From Raphanus sativus (Eukaryota > Streptophyta > Magnoliopsida > Brassicales > Brassicaceae), in contig NC_079514.1 in the NCBI RefSeq assembly GCF_000801105.2, forward strand, positions 14,176,293-14,240,292: a stretch of DNA of 64,000 nucleotides, in the 5' to 3' direction. The notes under the pieces were generated by a model, which saw only the letters and a program-made list of their open reading frames with translations, did no database searches and had not been told where the DNA came from. The position numbers and the translations under genes were made by a program. Of the stretch, positions 47,954 to 58,324 are shown piece by piece. How positions within the stretch are numbered: the first letter of the stretch is position 1; each line of letters starts with the position of its first letter.

Positions 47954-47969
47954 TGGGAAGCCAATTTCT

Positions 47970-48255
47970 AAAAACTATTTTCACTTCTTCATTTTTTTAT
48001 TTAGGGTATTTTCAACTCAATCTCAAATCCTCAAATTTTGAGATTTTTAATATCCCAACCAAACTTCAAATCCTCAAAACTAATTTTTTTTTCTGGTCTT
48101 TGTAACTATTTTTTTCACAAACACATGTACTAAACTTAATTTATAATAATTTAAGTACACCAAAATAAAATAAAACAAGATAAATATTACATAGAAGGAT
48201 TAGACGGGGTTAATCTCCATTCATTATCTTTGTTAAATACCAAACGATGCCGTTT
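47970..48255. other. AT-rich spacer
   Basis: No gene was recognised. Confidence 0.5.
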
Positions 48256-48547
48256 CTAAAATAAGAAAAATCTCAATTCTCCAAACCTAAATCCATAATT
48301 TTCAAATCGTAAAACACAATTTTTTTCTTCAATTTGTGCGAGAATGATTAGAAACAAAGGAATCTTAGTGCTAAACACATCATCGACAACTGGAAGAAAG
48401 ACAATCACGATGTGCAACTAAAATATGTTTAGCATTGGGATCCCTTTGTTTCTTATCATTCTCGCACAAATTAAAAAAAAAATTTGTGTTTTTCGATTTT
48501 AGAATTAGGGATTTAGGTTTGGAGAATTGGGGTTTTTCTTATTTTAG
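48256..48547. repeat. Long fold-back (inverted repeat), arms about 130 bp
   Basis: The left arm (about 48256-48385) and right arm (about 48420-48547) are inverted copies over nearly their whole length. They include ctaaaataagaaaaatctcaattctccaaacctaaatcc, aatttgtgcgagaatgat and ctaaacacat with their complements, around a short loop near 48386-48419. A transcript would fold into a long, slightly mismatched hairpin. Either a fold-back MITE or a young small-RNA locus. Confidence 0.7.
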
Positions 48548-49289
48548 GAGGGGTTAGTGGGAGATGAATTTAGGTAGAGTTGATTGATTTTAAGAATCAA
48601 AAGATTTGTTAAATTTATAAAATGTTTTAATGAGTTTTTCATATTTAAAAAATCTATGAAACTATTCTACTACGATGATTTTGAGAATCTCGAGTATCTA
48701 TGCATTATTTTGAAAGTTTTGTTTTATGAGTTAAAGTATTAAGAATTCAAGTTCCACTAACACTATTTTGATAGAATTAAAAATCTTTAAAACCCAAACT
48801 TTTTGAATAATAATGGATTTTATATGTCATTGAAAAATCATCAATCCAATAATAGTTGATTTTATAAGAATATTAGAATTTATTAGCCAATAACTATAGA
48901 CTTTAAAATTCTAAAAGTTATTATAAATGTTATTCCCACTAACAACCCCTTAGAAATGAATGTCATTTGGTGTTTAAAAGAGATAATAAATGGAGTTGTC
49001 TAATCCTTCTGTTAACCAAACTAACGATGTCTTAAAATTAGTTTAGTTAAATTAATTCAAGGGAATAGTAAAGATTAATTGGTGCTTTAAATGGTATAAG
49101 AGAAAATTCATGATTTTTTCAACCATTTTTGAAAAGTTCAGGAATTAAAGGACAATTTTCTCTAAATTAATTAGAAGAAAAGAGAAAAGATTAGTGGCAG
49201 TATTGTTAAATTACACAAGTTGCATTTATACAAAGCAGAACATTAAAAATAAATTAAATTAATCAAAAAACAAACACAGAGAAGAGAAA
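48548..49289. other. Intergenic DNA downstream of CML16
   Basis: AT-rich; the part near 49200-49289 is the likely 3' UTR of the minus-strand CML16. Nothing else is supported. Confidence 0.5.
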
Positions 49290-49778
49290 TTAAGCAGCAG
49301 CGGTCAATCCAAGAAAATCAGCGGCGGACTTAGCCATGATATGCGCAAACTCATTGAAACTAATCACACCGTCACCGTTAGAATCAGCCTCCGTCATCAT
49401 TTCCGTCAACTCACGGTAAGTCAACGGATGCCCCATTTTAGCCATCGACCCAGCCAGCTCCGCGGCCGTTATCTGACCGTTACCGTCACGATCGAACGAG
49501 CGGAACACCTCCATGAGCTGCTCCTGGTTAATGAGCACCTCCTCGTTGAGGTCCGGCATGATCGCGACGACGAGCTCGTCGAACTCGACGGAGCCGTTGC
49601 CGTTGCGGTCGATCTGGTTGAGGAGGAGAGAGATCTGATCGCCGCGAGGTTTGATTCCGAGGGAGCGGAGGAGAGCGGCGAGCTCGAGGTGTGTTAGGCT
49701 TCCGTCTCCGTCCATGTCGAAGCGAGCGAAGATGTCTTTGAGCTGTTTGAGTTGATCGGTTGGTTTCGTAGACGCCAT
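49290..49778 (-). CDS. CML16: Calmodulin-like protein CML16
   Basis: Intronless, 162 residues, ATG at 49778-49776. Four canonical EF-hands have complete Ca2+-binding loops: 21-32 (DMDGDGSLTHLE), 57-68 (DRNGNGSVEFDE), 96-107 (DRDGNGQITAAE) and 132-143 (DSNGDGVISFNE), arranged as two pairs as in calmodulin. The sequence is nearly the same as Arabidopsis CML16 (At3g25600) as I recall it, and the position beside ALA10 agrees. It would act as a cytosolic or nuclear calcium sensor that binds target proteins on Ca2+ loading; targets cannot be read here. The GC content is much higher than the surroundings, as usual for this intronless family. Confidence 0.95.
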   Translation of the reverse strand: MASTKPTDQLKQLKDIFARFDMDGDGSLTHLELAALLRSLGIKPRGDQISLLLNQIDRNGNGSVEFDELVVAIMPDLNEEVLINQEQLMEVFRSFDRDGNGQITAAELAGSMAKMGHPLTYRELTEMMTEADSNGDGVISFNEFAHIMAKSAADFLGLTAAA

Positions 49779-50174
49779 TGGTGGAGAGGAGAGGAGAATA
49801 GGAAGATAACTTTTTGGAGACGTTTTGAGTTTTATTTAGGGTTTTCTGAAATTGAATTTGGGGATGAATAGTTCTCAAGTGGATAAAGCGCGTTGATGGA
49901 GACGAAGTTGTGATTGAATTGTATTCCCGCGTAGTAAATTAAAATTTAATTTGCATTTATCTTTATTAAATTTGATTTTTATTTTTATTTCAATTGTTGA
50001 TGAGATATTAAATATGTGGAGAGAGATTAATGTTGATTGACGGTGAAATCATTCATTCGGAAATCGGGTAGGAAGCACATCACACAACTACATTCTTGTT
50101 TTTATAATTATGCTTTTATTCTTTTTTATTTTTGATAAATATTAAAATGGGTAGCGGTTTTAGGATATTGCGTG
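49779..50174. other. CML16 upstream region
   Basis: Presumed leader and promoter of the minus-strand CML16. No TATA box is obvious. No other feature. Confidence 0.4.
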
Positions 50175-50183
50175 ATGCTTACT

Positions 50184-50826
50184 AGGCCTGGGCATTTTAC
50201 CCGGACCCGAAGACCCGACCCGAAACCGACCCGAAAAAACCCGGTCCGGGTAGGAACCGATCCGATCAAATTACCCTATCGGGTCTTGTTGTAGAGGACC
50301 CGCGGGTCTTGGACCCGACCCGACCCGAACCTGAAACCCGACGGGTACCCGAATTAATAATGTAAATTAAATAAAATGAATTTAGGGGGAGTCGAAGACG
50401 GGTTATTTGTCTACAGAGCAAAGGGGTCAGCCATTAGAAGACAACCAATTATTGATCAATCTCGCATAATTTAGTATATACACACATTTTAATATAATAA
50501 AAACACAAATTTTAAATAAAATGTCAAATATTTTCGGATATATTAATATTTTCAGATGCTTTTAAGGTATTTTTAGATATTTTTTAGGTCGAACCCGAAC
50601 CGAACCCGACCCGAACCCGACCCAGAACCGAACCGATAAATTCTAATTACCCGAATGGGTCCAACTATATAAGACCCGATCCGACCCGGACCCGGTACGA
50701 CCCGAACCGACCCGGAACCGAAAATTTGAAATTACCCTATCGGGTCCTAAACTCGTAGACCCGAAAGACCCGGACCCGAAAGGACCCGGCCCGAACCCGA
50801 CCCGACGACCCGAATGCCCAGGCCTA
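50184..50826. mobile_element. MULE-type MITE ('aacccgaac' family), complete copy
   Basis: 643 bp with ends aggcctgggc and gcccaggccta and a perfect 9-bp TSD ATGCTTACT (50175-50183 and 50827-50835). Same family and length as 35361-36009, but more GC-rich, with dense gacccgaacc arrays. Non-coding. Confidence 0.8.
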
Positions 50827-51027
50827 ATGCTTACTGTGAAACTAATAATACATGTTGATGTGTGGTAAAATTACAGGTTTCAGCCTAAAACTTCCTAATA
50901 TTTAAAAAAATAAAAACACCATGATAGGAGGTTTTTTGTATGCCAATTTGATGGATCATAGCATGACAATGATCAGTAAGCGGATGCGCCTAAAGATTTA
51001 TATGATGATGGAATTGGAACCCAATTT

Positions 51028-51300
51028 TTGGACGTAGAAAGTATAGTAAAGAGCATGTCCTTCTTACTGCCTTACACTGTGGATGTGGAAGCGCGGTTGT
51101 GGTTCATAGAGTGTTTGCTTGAGAAAGAGTGTAGAACAGTGACTTTTGAGATAGACTTTGCAACTTGTGAGACTGTTGTGGACGACCAGAGAGAATGGCC
51201 GCTGTTATTGTCGTTGTTGGAAGAGTTCACTTATCTAAAGTTTTTTTTTTTTTGCTAAAAGAGTTCTCTTATCTAAAGTTTTGTTTTCATTTCTGTTACT
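51028..51300 (+). pseudogene. Unrecognised coding fragment broken by a tail insertion
   Basis: An open frame from 51028 reads a protein-like sequence (LLPYTVDVEARLWFIECLLEKE..., later REWPLLLSLLEEFTYLK) with non-AT-rich codon use. It becomes FFFFC and a stop where a 13-T insertion begins. I recognise no domain. Without the insert the frame would continue briefly (gttttgttttcatttctg...). Probably a relic exon of a lost gene or a captured fragment. Confidence 0.4.
51221..51278 (-). mobile_element. Tail-only retroposon insertion with ~20-bp TSD
   Basis: A 20-bp direct repeat with one mismatch (core ttatctaaag; 51221-51240 and 51259-51278) flanks thirteen T plus gctaa. On the minus strand this is ttagc followed by A(13). 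Confidence 0.75.
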
Positions 51301-51470
51301 TCTTTGGGTAGTCATTGTAATAATGCATATGCTGGTTTTCTTACCCGTAAGAGTACATGCCTCTTTGTTTTCACACATTTGTAGTTCTGTCCTGAATTGA
51401 TTCTTTTTCGAAGGAAGCCTTTTCATTTCTTAATTCCTAGTAATAAATATAAGATAGTCGTTAAAATATA

Positions 51471-51702
51471 TTCTTTATGTATCATTTTAATTAGTTTTAA
51501 AGGTTTTTGTACATGAATTAAGAAAATACATAAAAATAACGTTAAATGAAATTAATTCAACCAAAAGAAAAAAAAATTAGTATTTTGTAATAGGTCACAA
51601 AATTCAAATAATATTAAATTTTATCTAAGATAACGAGAACGTCAATTATTTTGAAACAAAAAATAATCTCTAAACACCACTTAAAATGATACGGAAAAAA
51701 CA
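51471..51702. mobile_element. Stowaway-like MITE, diverged
   Basis: Inverted ends ttctttatgtatcattttaa and the complement of ttaaaatgatacggaaaaaa. The interior resembles the element at 21431-21685 (ggtttttgtacatgaattaagaaaa). TA flanks are not clear. Confidence 0.45.
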
Positions 51703-51815
51703 TATTTGAATGGATATTTACTACAGTTTATTTTATAAAAGGCATATCATTCATTTATGATTAAAAAAAATTAACTAATATAATATGTATTTTTAGGACC
51801 AAGAAAAACTCCAAC

Positions 51816-52310
51816 CTAGTGGATATTTCTATTGCCACTGATTTCAATATGTGGAGTTGTGAATATATAATCCAATAAGTTGAAATTTTCTTCAATTATT
51901 TCATAACCACTTACAAATCTTAAGTCAATGTTGTCATTAACACAACTTGACATTGACGAAGAATTTAGAACCCGTTCTTGTCCCCAGAAGCTCCCAAACA
52001 TAAACTCACCATTCTTTGAAAACTCCTCCAAAGCTTTTTCAACTTCTTCTATACACCCAAAACCTTCCATCTCTATACTCATAATCTCTTTTCTCCATTC
52101 TGGATCAACCCCTATGTTTTCTTGACATTCGCAACCAAGCCCCATTCTTTTTCTTCGGTTTATTCCCCATTTTGTGTAGCACTTTCTCGTGTTCTTGACC
52201 AGCTTTTGAGGAAGTCCAAGGAAGATGAAGATCACGATTTGGAGTACAAGACAATTGCAACAACACGATACAACGACGCAATCAGCCACATATGTGTTAA
52301 GATCTTCCAT
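51816..52310 (-). CDS. Small Cys-rich membrane-anchored protein (At3g25597-like)
   Basis: 164 residues from the ATG at 52310-52308; the frame is open 14 codons further but without an ATG. The N-terminus MEDLNTYVADCVVVSCCCNC has a Cys cluster. A hydrophobic stretch (LVLQIVIFIFLGLP) follows, then a basic segment (KLVKNTRKCY) and an acidic, Ser/Phe-rich C-terminus. This layout is shared by a family of uncharacterised plant membrane proteins. The position next to CML16 fits At3g25597. Function unknown; the Cys cluster could be acylated. Confidence 0.75.
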   Translation of the reverse strand: MEDLNTYVADCVVVSCCCNCLVLQIVIFIFLGLPQKLVKNTRKCYTKWGINRRKRMGLGCECQENIGVDPEWRKEIMSIEMEGFGCIEEVEKALEEFSKNGEFMFGSFWGQERVLNSSSMSSCVNDNIDLRFVSGYEIIEENFNLLDYIFTTPHIEISGNRNIH

Positions 52311-53014
52311 GAAATCTTGAATAAGAGAGTGGAATGAGAAATAGAAAGACAATAGAAGAAATTAAAGAACAAACTATATCCTAACATATTATAGTGATTT
52401 AGGATATTTGGTTTGAAGGAACTCCTTTGTTCTTTGCTTCGATAAGGAAGACATCGAGAAATGGATAATCAAGGAAGCAAAAAACATAATAAATGAACTT
52501 ATTTGGAGTATTATTTTAGGTAATGTAATATGTGAACAGAACTTGAGATTAGGACAATGGTGGCTAATTTTCCTTGAATAACACTCTAACTTTATGTAGC
52601 CATTCGTTCAAGATATTCGTTTTGGTAGGGTATGGACGAAGAAAATGGTTTTCAATCAGATTATAAAGCCATTTTCTGATTTTTGTAGCTAAAAAAAATA
52701 CTCCATTATTTTTTATGTGTCCTGCTTAATTACACATTAAATTTGAATAGTTCTTGAATCTAAAATAATCCTGTACGATTGCAAATCTTTCTGGAAAATG
52801 GCAATTATAGTAAGTAAAATATTAAATAAGTTCATTGAACAAAAAAGATACAGTATGACGTAATTCAAATCTCTTTGCTAAAAGGTGACCATTGTGTACA
52901 CGCTAAGTGTTTTTTATTAACATCAAAGCAAAGGTTATGTGAACCGGAACATGAAGATAGGAAGTTACATTTATACGTTTGGCAAATATATGTATTGACC
53001 TTTTCAAAAAGGAC
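52311..53014. other. Intergenic DNA between the At3g25597-like gene and the CACTA element
   Basis: Presumed promoter side of the minus-strand gene. No other feature is supported. Confidence 0.45.
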
Positions 53015-55680
53015 CATCACTGCAAGAAAACAGCGGCGTACCGACGGCCGTAATCGTCGGTATTTCCTCAAAATAATATTATTCCGAGAAAATACCGAAG
53101 ATAAGGGTCCTCGAAAAAAAATCTTTGGAAATTCATTTTTCTTCGGAATTTTGTCGGAAATTCCGACAAAATACTGAGGGGCATGGATTTCCCAGGAAAT
53201 TCCGAGAAATACTACATCGTCAGAAAATTCCGAAGAACACTACATCCTCAGAATTTCCATAGAAAATTCCGAGGGAATACCGAAGACTTGAAGAGAATAT
53301 AGAGGGGCGTGGATTTCCGAAGAACACTACATCGTCGGAAAATTCCAAGGAACACTACATCCTCAGAATTTCCTCAGAAAATTCCGAAGAAATACCGAGG
53401 ACTTGAGTTTCCGAAGAAATTCCAAAGAACAATTTCCTAGGACTGGTTCGTCGGTATTTCCTCGGAATTTTCCGACGACATTCAAAAAAATAGTTTTTAA
53501 TAACAAAAGGTTTATATAAATATAAATTAACCTTTTAATAAATAGAGTATGGTTTAATAATTACAAATTTAATAATTACAAAAATAGTTTTTAATCACAA
53601 AAAGGTTTTATAAATATTTAGAAAAATTTAATAAATAGATTATAGTTTATAATTACAAATTTAATAATTACAAAAAGGTTTTATAAATATTAAAAAAATA
53701 ATAAATAGAATATAGTTTAACAATGACAAATTTAATAATTACAAAAAATAGTTTCTAGTCACAAAAAAAGTTTTATAAATATTAAAAACCTTTTAATAAA
53801 TAGAATATAGTTTAATAATTACAAATTTAATAATTTAAAAAATAGTTTTTAATCACAAAAATGTTTTAAAAAGTATAAAAAACTTTCATAAACAGAATAT
53901 AGTTTAATAATTACAAAATTAATAACTACAAAAATATTTTTTAATCACAAAAAGGTTTCATAAATATTAAAAATGTTTAATAAATATAGAAATGATTTTA
54001 TAATTCAAAAAATAAATTTTATATACAAAAAAACGTTTTCATAATCATTAATTCGATTTTTAAAAACACAAAATTAATAAAAACTTAAAAAAAATTCTAA
54101 ACCAACTCAATACAACAAATAATCACAATCAAAACACAATCCTAACAAAAAACTCACAATCAAACTCTCATTACACAATCCTACCAATCACCCTAACAAA
54201 AATCTATCAAAAACTTCTAAAATCATCAAATCTACTTAAAAACCTAACAAATAAAACCTAAGAGAGTGGGATAGAGTCCTTACATGATTTGTGAATGAAA
54301 TTGAGGAGGAATAGAGAGGATTCGCCCGAAATCGTCGCGAGAGGAGAGGGAGATCGGCGGAATTCGCAAGGGGAAGAAGAGAGAAATGGAGAAGAAGAAC
54401 TGTCTCAGGTTTATAAAACCGAAACTTCCGACGGAAAATATCCGTCGGAATTTTCTCGGAAATAATTAATTTAATTTTCGCGAAATATTTGGCAGCTTCG
54501 CTTGCCCGGGTAAATGAAAATATTCCGAGGAACATCTGTCCTCGGAATATTCTGAGGAAAACATGTTTGTGGTTTCAAATTTTGTTTTTCCTCAGAATTT
54601 CCTCAGAATATTCCGAGGAAATTCCGAGGAAAACATGTTTGGGGTTTCAAAACATCAATTTTTTTTTGCTCTATGTTATTTCTTATACAAATGTAATGCA
54701 TACCATTGATGATTCTTTGTATAGATGATCGTAAACCATGAAATAACAAAATTCCAAAATGAATTGTAAGTATTCTCTTTACCGTTCATTAAAGTGTATA
54801 AGTATTTCTCTTATGTTGTGGGGATTTCGTTCATACAATCGGAAATTGTTTATTATAGGGTAACACATCAATTTTTGACTTCATAATCAGTTTAAGACAC
54901 TTAATAAGGCTTATATAAATGTTATTAAAACCACAAAACGTTTTTTCGGTTAAAAAAACCTACTTCCGAGGAAATTCCGAGGAAAACTTGTTTTTCCTCA
55001 AAATTTCCTCAAAATTTCCGAGGAAATTCCGAGGAAAACATGTTTGGGGTTTCAAAACATCTTTTTGCCCTATATCATTTCTTATACAAATGTAATGCAC
55101 ACCATTGAGGATTCTTTGTATAGATGATCGTAAACCATGAAATAACAAAATTCCAAAATGAATTGTAAGTATTTTCTTTACCGTTCATTAAAGTGTATAA
55201 GTGTTTCTCTTATGTTGTGGGGATTTCGTTCATACAATCGGAAAAAAAATTATTATAGGGTAACACACTAATTTTTGACTTCATAATCAGTTTAAGACAC
55301 TTAATAAGGCTTATATAAATGTTATTCAAACCGTAAAACGTTGTTTTCGGTTAAAAAACCGTACTTCATCGGAATTTCCTCGGAATATTTCGAGGAAATT
55401 CCGAGGACAACTTATTTTTCCTCAGAATTTCCTCAGAATATTCTGAGGAAATTCCGAGGAACACAAAACCTATAATCAAAACTTGTTTTTCCTCACAATT
55501 TCCTCGGAATTTTCCGAGGCTTTTCCGAAGAACACAAACCCTATAATCAAATCTTTAAACCCTATTCCGAAGAATATGTTTTCCTCGGCATTTCATCAGA
55601 AAACACCGACGGATAGTAAGTTCCGAGGAACTCATTTTCCGTCAGAACGTCCGTTAGAATTACGCTGTTTTCTTGTAGTG

Positions 55681-55803
55681 GGTAGGGACGAAGGAGAACT
55701 CCAACAACCATCTCAAGTTTGTCCAAACAGGTGAGTAACACATGGAGAAAGTTGATTTGTGGTAAGAGAAGGGCAAGAACGGTGTGGAGAGGCATGATTG
55801 AGA

Positions 55804-55843
<40 letters not shown>

Positions 55844-57306
55844 GCCAAGTGAGATTTCTTAACTTTGGGAGAAAAGGTTGCAAAGACGCGGCGTTAATAT
55901 TAAGTCAAGAGAAGAAATTTTGAGATGACTAAAATGCCTCTCCTCTGTAAAAAAAAGACTCTATGATCTTCTTGGACGTATGTGTAGGAGAGAGCTTAGT
56001 AATAAGAGAGAAGTTAACCGTAACTTTTGCTTGTCGTATATGAAAAGTAGAGAAGGAGGGGAGTAAAAAAGAAAAAGGTGTCGACACCGGGAATAAGTGA
56101 CGTCCTGCATGCATTAATGATCTTCCATAAAAAAAGAAAATAAAGTTTTAAATAAAGTTAAGAGACGAGGTTGCCTTAATTTCCCTGTTTTGTCGCGCAT
56201 TGAAATAGCATATCATGTTAACGTCGTACTATAGGGTGCTTTGATCAAACAAGGGAAAACAAACAATGTTTTTAACGGTGGAGGTGGAAAAAAATGGATG
56301 GAGGAGGTTAAACTATCAAAAAGATGAGCTACGACCGGTCTAACATTTCGATTTTTAAATATTTTGCTCTTTGCAACTCGAGTTTTACCGTTGTTAAAAA
56401 AGAAGCCGCTATAGTAATGCCACGTCATAGACAATCGATAGTATTTACCTCTGGCTGCTTGGTTTACATTATTTTAATACCATTCTCTCCATATTAATCC
56501 ATGGCTCATTTATAAAGTTGTTAACATTAATAGTAAAAAGGTTCCTTCTTTAGCTGAGTTAGCTTTATCTCTTTAGTCTTGGCTGATCTTTGCTAGTCTC
56601 TTCTTTGCTCCTGTTTACTTTTCTTGCGAACCAAGAATCAACGTTTTCCCAAGGGTTTCATACACGTCAAGGCCATTTCGTAGAACGACAGCTTCTACAC
56701 CTGCGTCGTCGACTTTCCAGGCGTTCCAGACGACGGAGTCCGCCACAGGGTCGACAACGTGAGACAAAAGCTTGTGTTTTTTCTCCTGGCGAAACTCCCG
56801 ACGACGAATGCAACAAGAAGGACGGTTGTCTTCGACAGGTTTACGACTTCTATAACAACGGTTTGCCTTCGAACTTATCCCGGTGAGAAACCGAGCTCCG
56901 GCGATGATCTCTATGATTTTCTGCAGGTCCGCCACTGGTTATTCTCAAACTTGCATCCAAGCTTTGACTTGGATACCAGTTTTTAATGTTTCCTCAGGCT
57001 TTCTTTACGGACCACCCTAAGCTGGCAAATAAGGACTTTTACGTAACTGGAGTCATATGCTGGGCATTACATTTCGGCTCTTGCTTCCCGGGTCCATAGA
57101 GGAAACAAGAAGGCTAATGAGGGGATTCATGTTAACCTTAAGGCATGAGGCTGTTTCCTCTTTTTTTTTTTAACAAAGATTGTTCCACTCTGCGAACTAT
57201 CAATTAAGATTTGTGGTACTTCCTCTAATTTTCATGTTCAAGTTGTCTTTTAGTTGCTCTGAATCCGTTTCCTCAAGGTCAGGCTTTTCAAACCACAGTC
57301 TTTCTT
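55681..57306. other. Foreign 1.6-kb segment trapped in the CACTA element
   Basis: This segment lacks the ttccgagg repeats on either side. It includes a (GA)n microsatellite (about 55807-55841), the ATG-less minus-strand frame 55660-55848, and a more GC-rich stretch at about 56600-57120 with several overlapping frames (+ 56590-56886, + 56759-56986, - 56615-56935). None of these gives a domain I recognise. The GC-rich part may be a captured gene fragment. Confidence 0.5.
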
Positions 57307-58142
57307 TCCTCGGAAATAATTAATTTAATTTTTGCGAAATATTTGGCGGCTTCGCTTGCCCGGAATTTTCCTCAGAATTTCCTCAAAATTTCCGAGGAAA
57401 TTCCGAGGAAAACATGTTTGGGGTTTCAAAACATTTTTTTGCTCTATATCATTTCTTATACAAATGTAATGCATACCATTGAGGATTCTTTGTATAGATG
57501 ATCGTAAACCATGAAATAACAAAATTCCAAAATGAATTGCAAGTATTCTCTTTACCGTTCATTAAAGTGTATAAGTGTTTCTCTTATGTTGTGGAGATTT
57601 CGTTCATACAATCGTAAAAATGTTTATTATAGGGTAGCACACCAATCTTTGACTTCATAATCAGTTTAAGACACTTAATAAGGCTTATATAAATGTTATT
57701 CAAACCGCAAAACGTTGTTTTCGGTTAAAAAACCTACTTCATCGGAATTTTCTCGGAATATTTCGAGAAAATTCCAAGGACAACTTTTTTTTTTTTGCCC
57801 AAAAAAAAATTCTGAGGAAATTTCGAGGAATACAAAACCTATAATCAAAACTTGTTTTTCTTCACAATTTCCTCAGAATTTTCCAAGGCTTTTCCGAAGA
57901 ACACAAATCCTATAATCAAATCTTTAAATCATATTCCGAAAAAAATGTTTTCCTCGGCATTTCATCAGAAAACACTGACGGATAGTGAGTTCCTCGGAAT
58001 TTTCTCTAAATATTTCGAGGAAATTCCGAAGAAACACAAAATTTGTGTTTCCTCAGAATTTCCTCGGAAATTTTACAAAATATTCCAAGAAACTCATTTT
58101 CCGTCGGAACGTCCGTCAGAATTACGCTGTTTTCTTGTAGTG
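57307..58142 (+). repeat. Duplicate of the CACTA right arm
   Basis: A near copy of about 54455-55680 (same order of tttgcgaaatatttggcggcttcgc, accattgaggattctttgtatag, cttaataaggcttat and the terminal ttacgctgttttcttgtagtg), with internal deletions and a T12/A9 change near 57787. It supplies the outer right end that pairs with the CAT target duplication. Confidence 0.75.
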
Positions 58143-58324
58143 CATGCCTAAGTCATCACCAGATAATGCTATAGTATGGCCAAGACATTAATTAACTGAT
58201 AATCACAAAAATAATTTTTTACCCATGCTTAAATAGAGTCATAATCGGTCAGACTATATTATAGAATCATACAGCGACAGTTAGAGAAATCAAATAACAC
58301 TTTCATGAATGTCAATAACAAACC
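58143..58324. other. Short spacer with a 50-bp direct repeat
   Basis: ctgataatcacaaaaataattttttacccatgcttaaatag at about 58196 recurs, slightly changed, at about 59878. The Cassandra element and the tRNA-like segment lie between the two copies. Confidence 0.6.

Larger units (their letters stand above)
53018..58142. mobile_element. Non-autonomous CACTA (En/Spm) element with inserted host DNA
   Basis: Left end CACTGCAAGAAAACAGCG; right end, as complement, CACTACAAGAAAACAGCG. The 3-bp TSD CAT is at 53015-53017 and 58143-58145. Subterminal regions are packed with ttccgaggaaattcc words, typical of CACTA transposase-binding repeats. A second complete right end lies inside, at 55680 (cgctgttttcttgtagtg). 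DNA from about 54455 to 55680 is duplicated at about 57307-58142. Between the two right ends sit 1.6 kb without CACTA repeats. No transposase is recognisable; the frames in the repeat regions are shadows of ccgag repeats. Confidence 0.8.

Noticed and set aside
54236..54535. 99-codon minus-strand frame inside the CACTA element
   Set aside because: Its translation depends on subterminal repeat sequence; no transposase or host domain is visible.
55660..55848. Leader-like minus-strand frame rich in Leu-Ser (MATLSLSLSL...)
   Set aside because: The first codon is TTG, not ATG, and the Leu-Ser run is just the (GA)n microsatellite read in frame.
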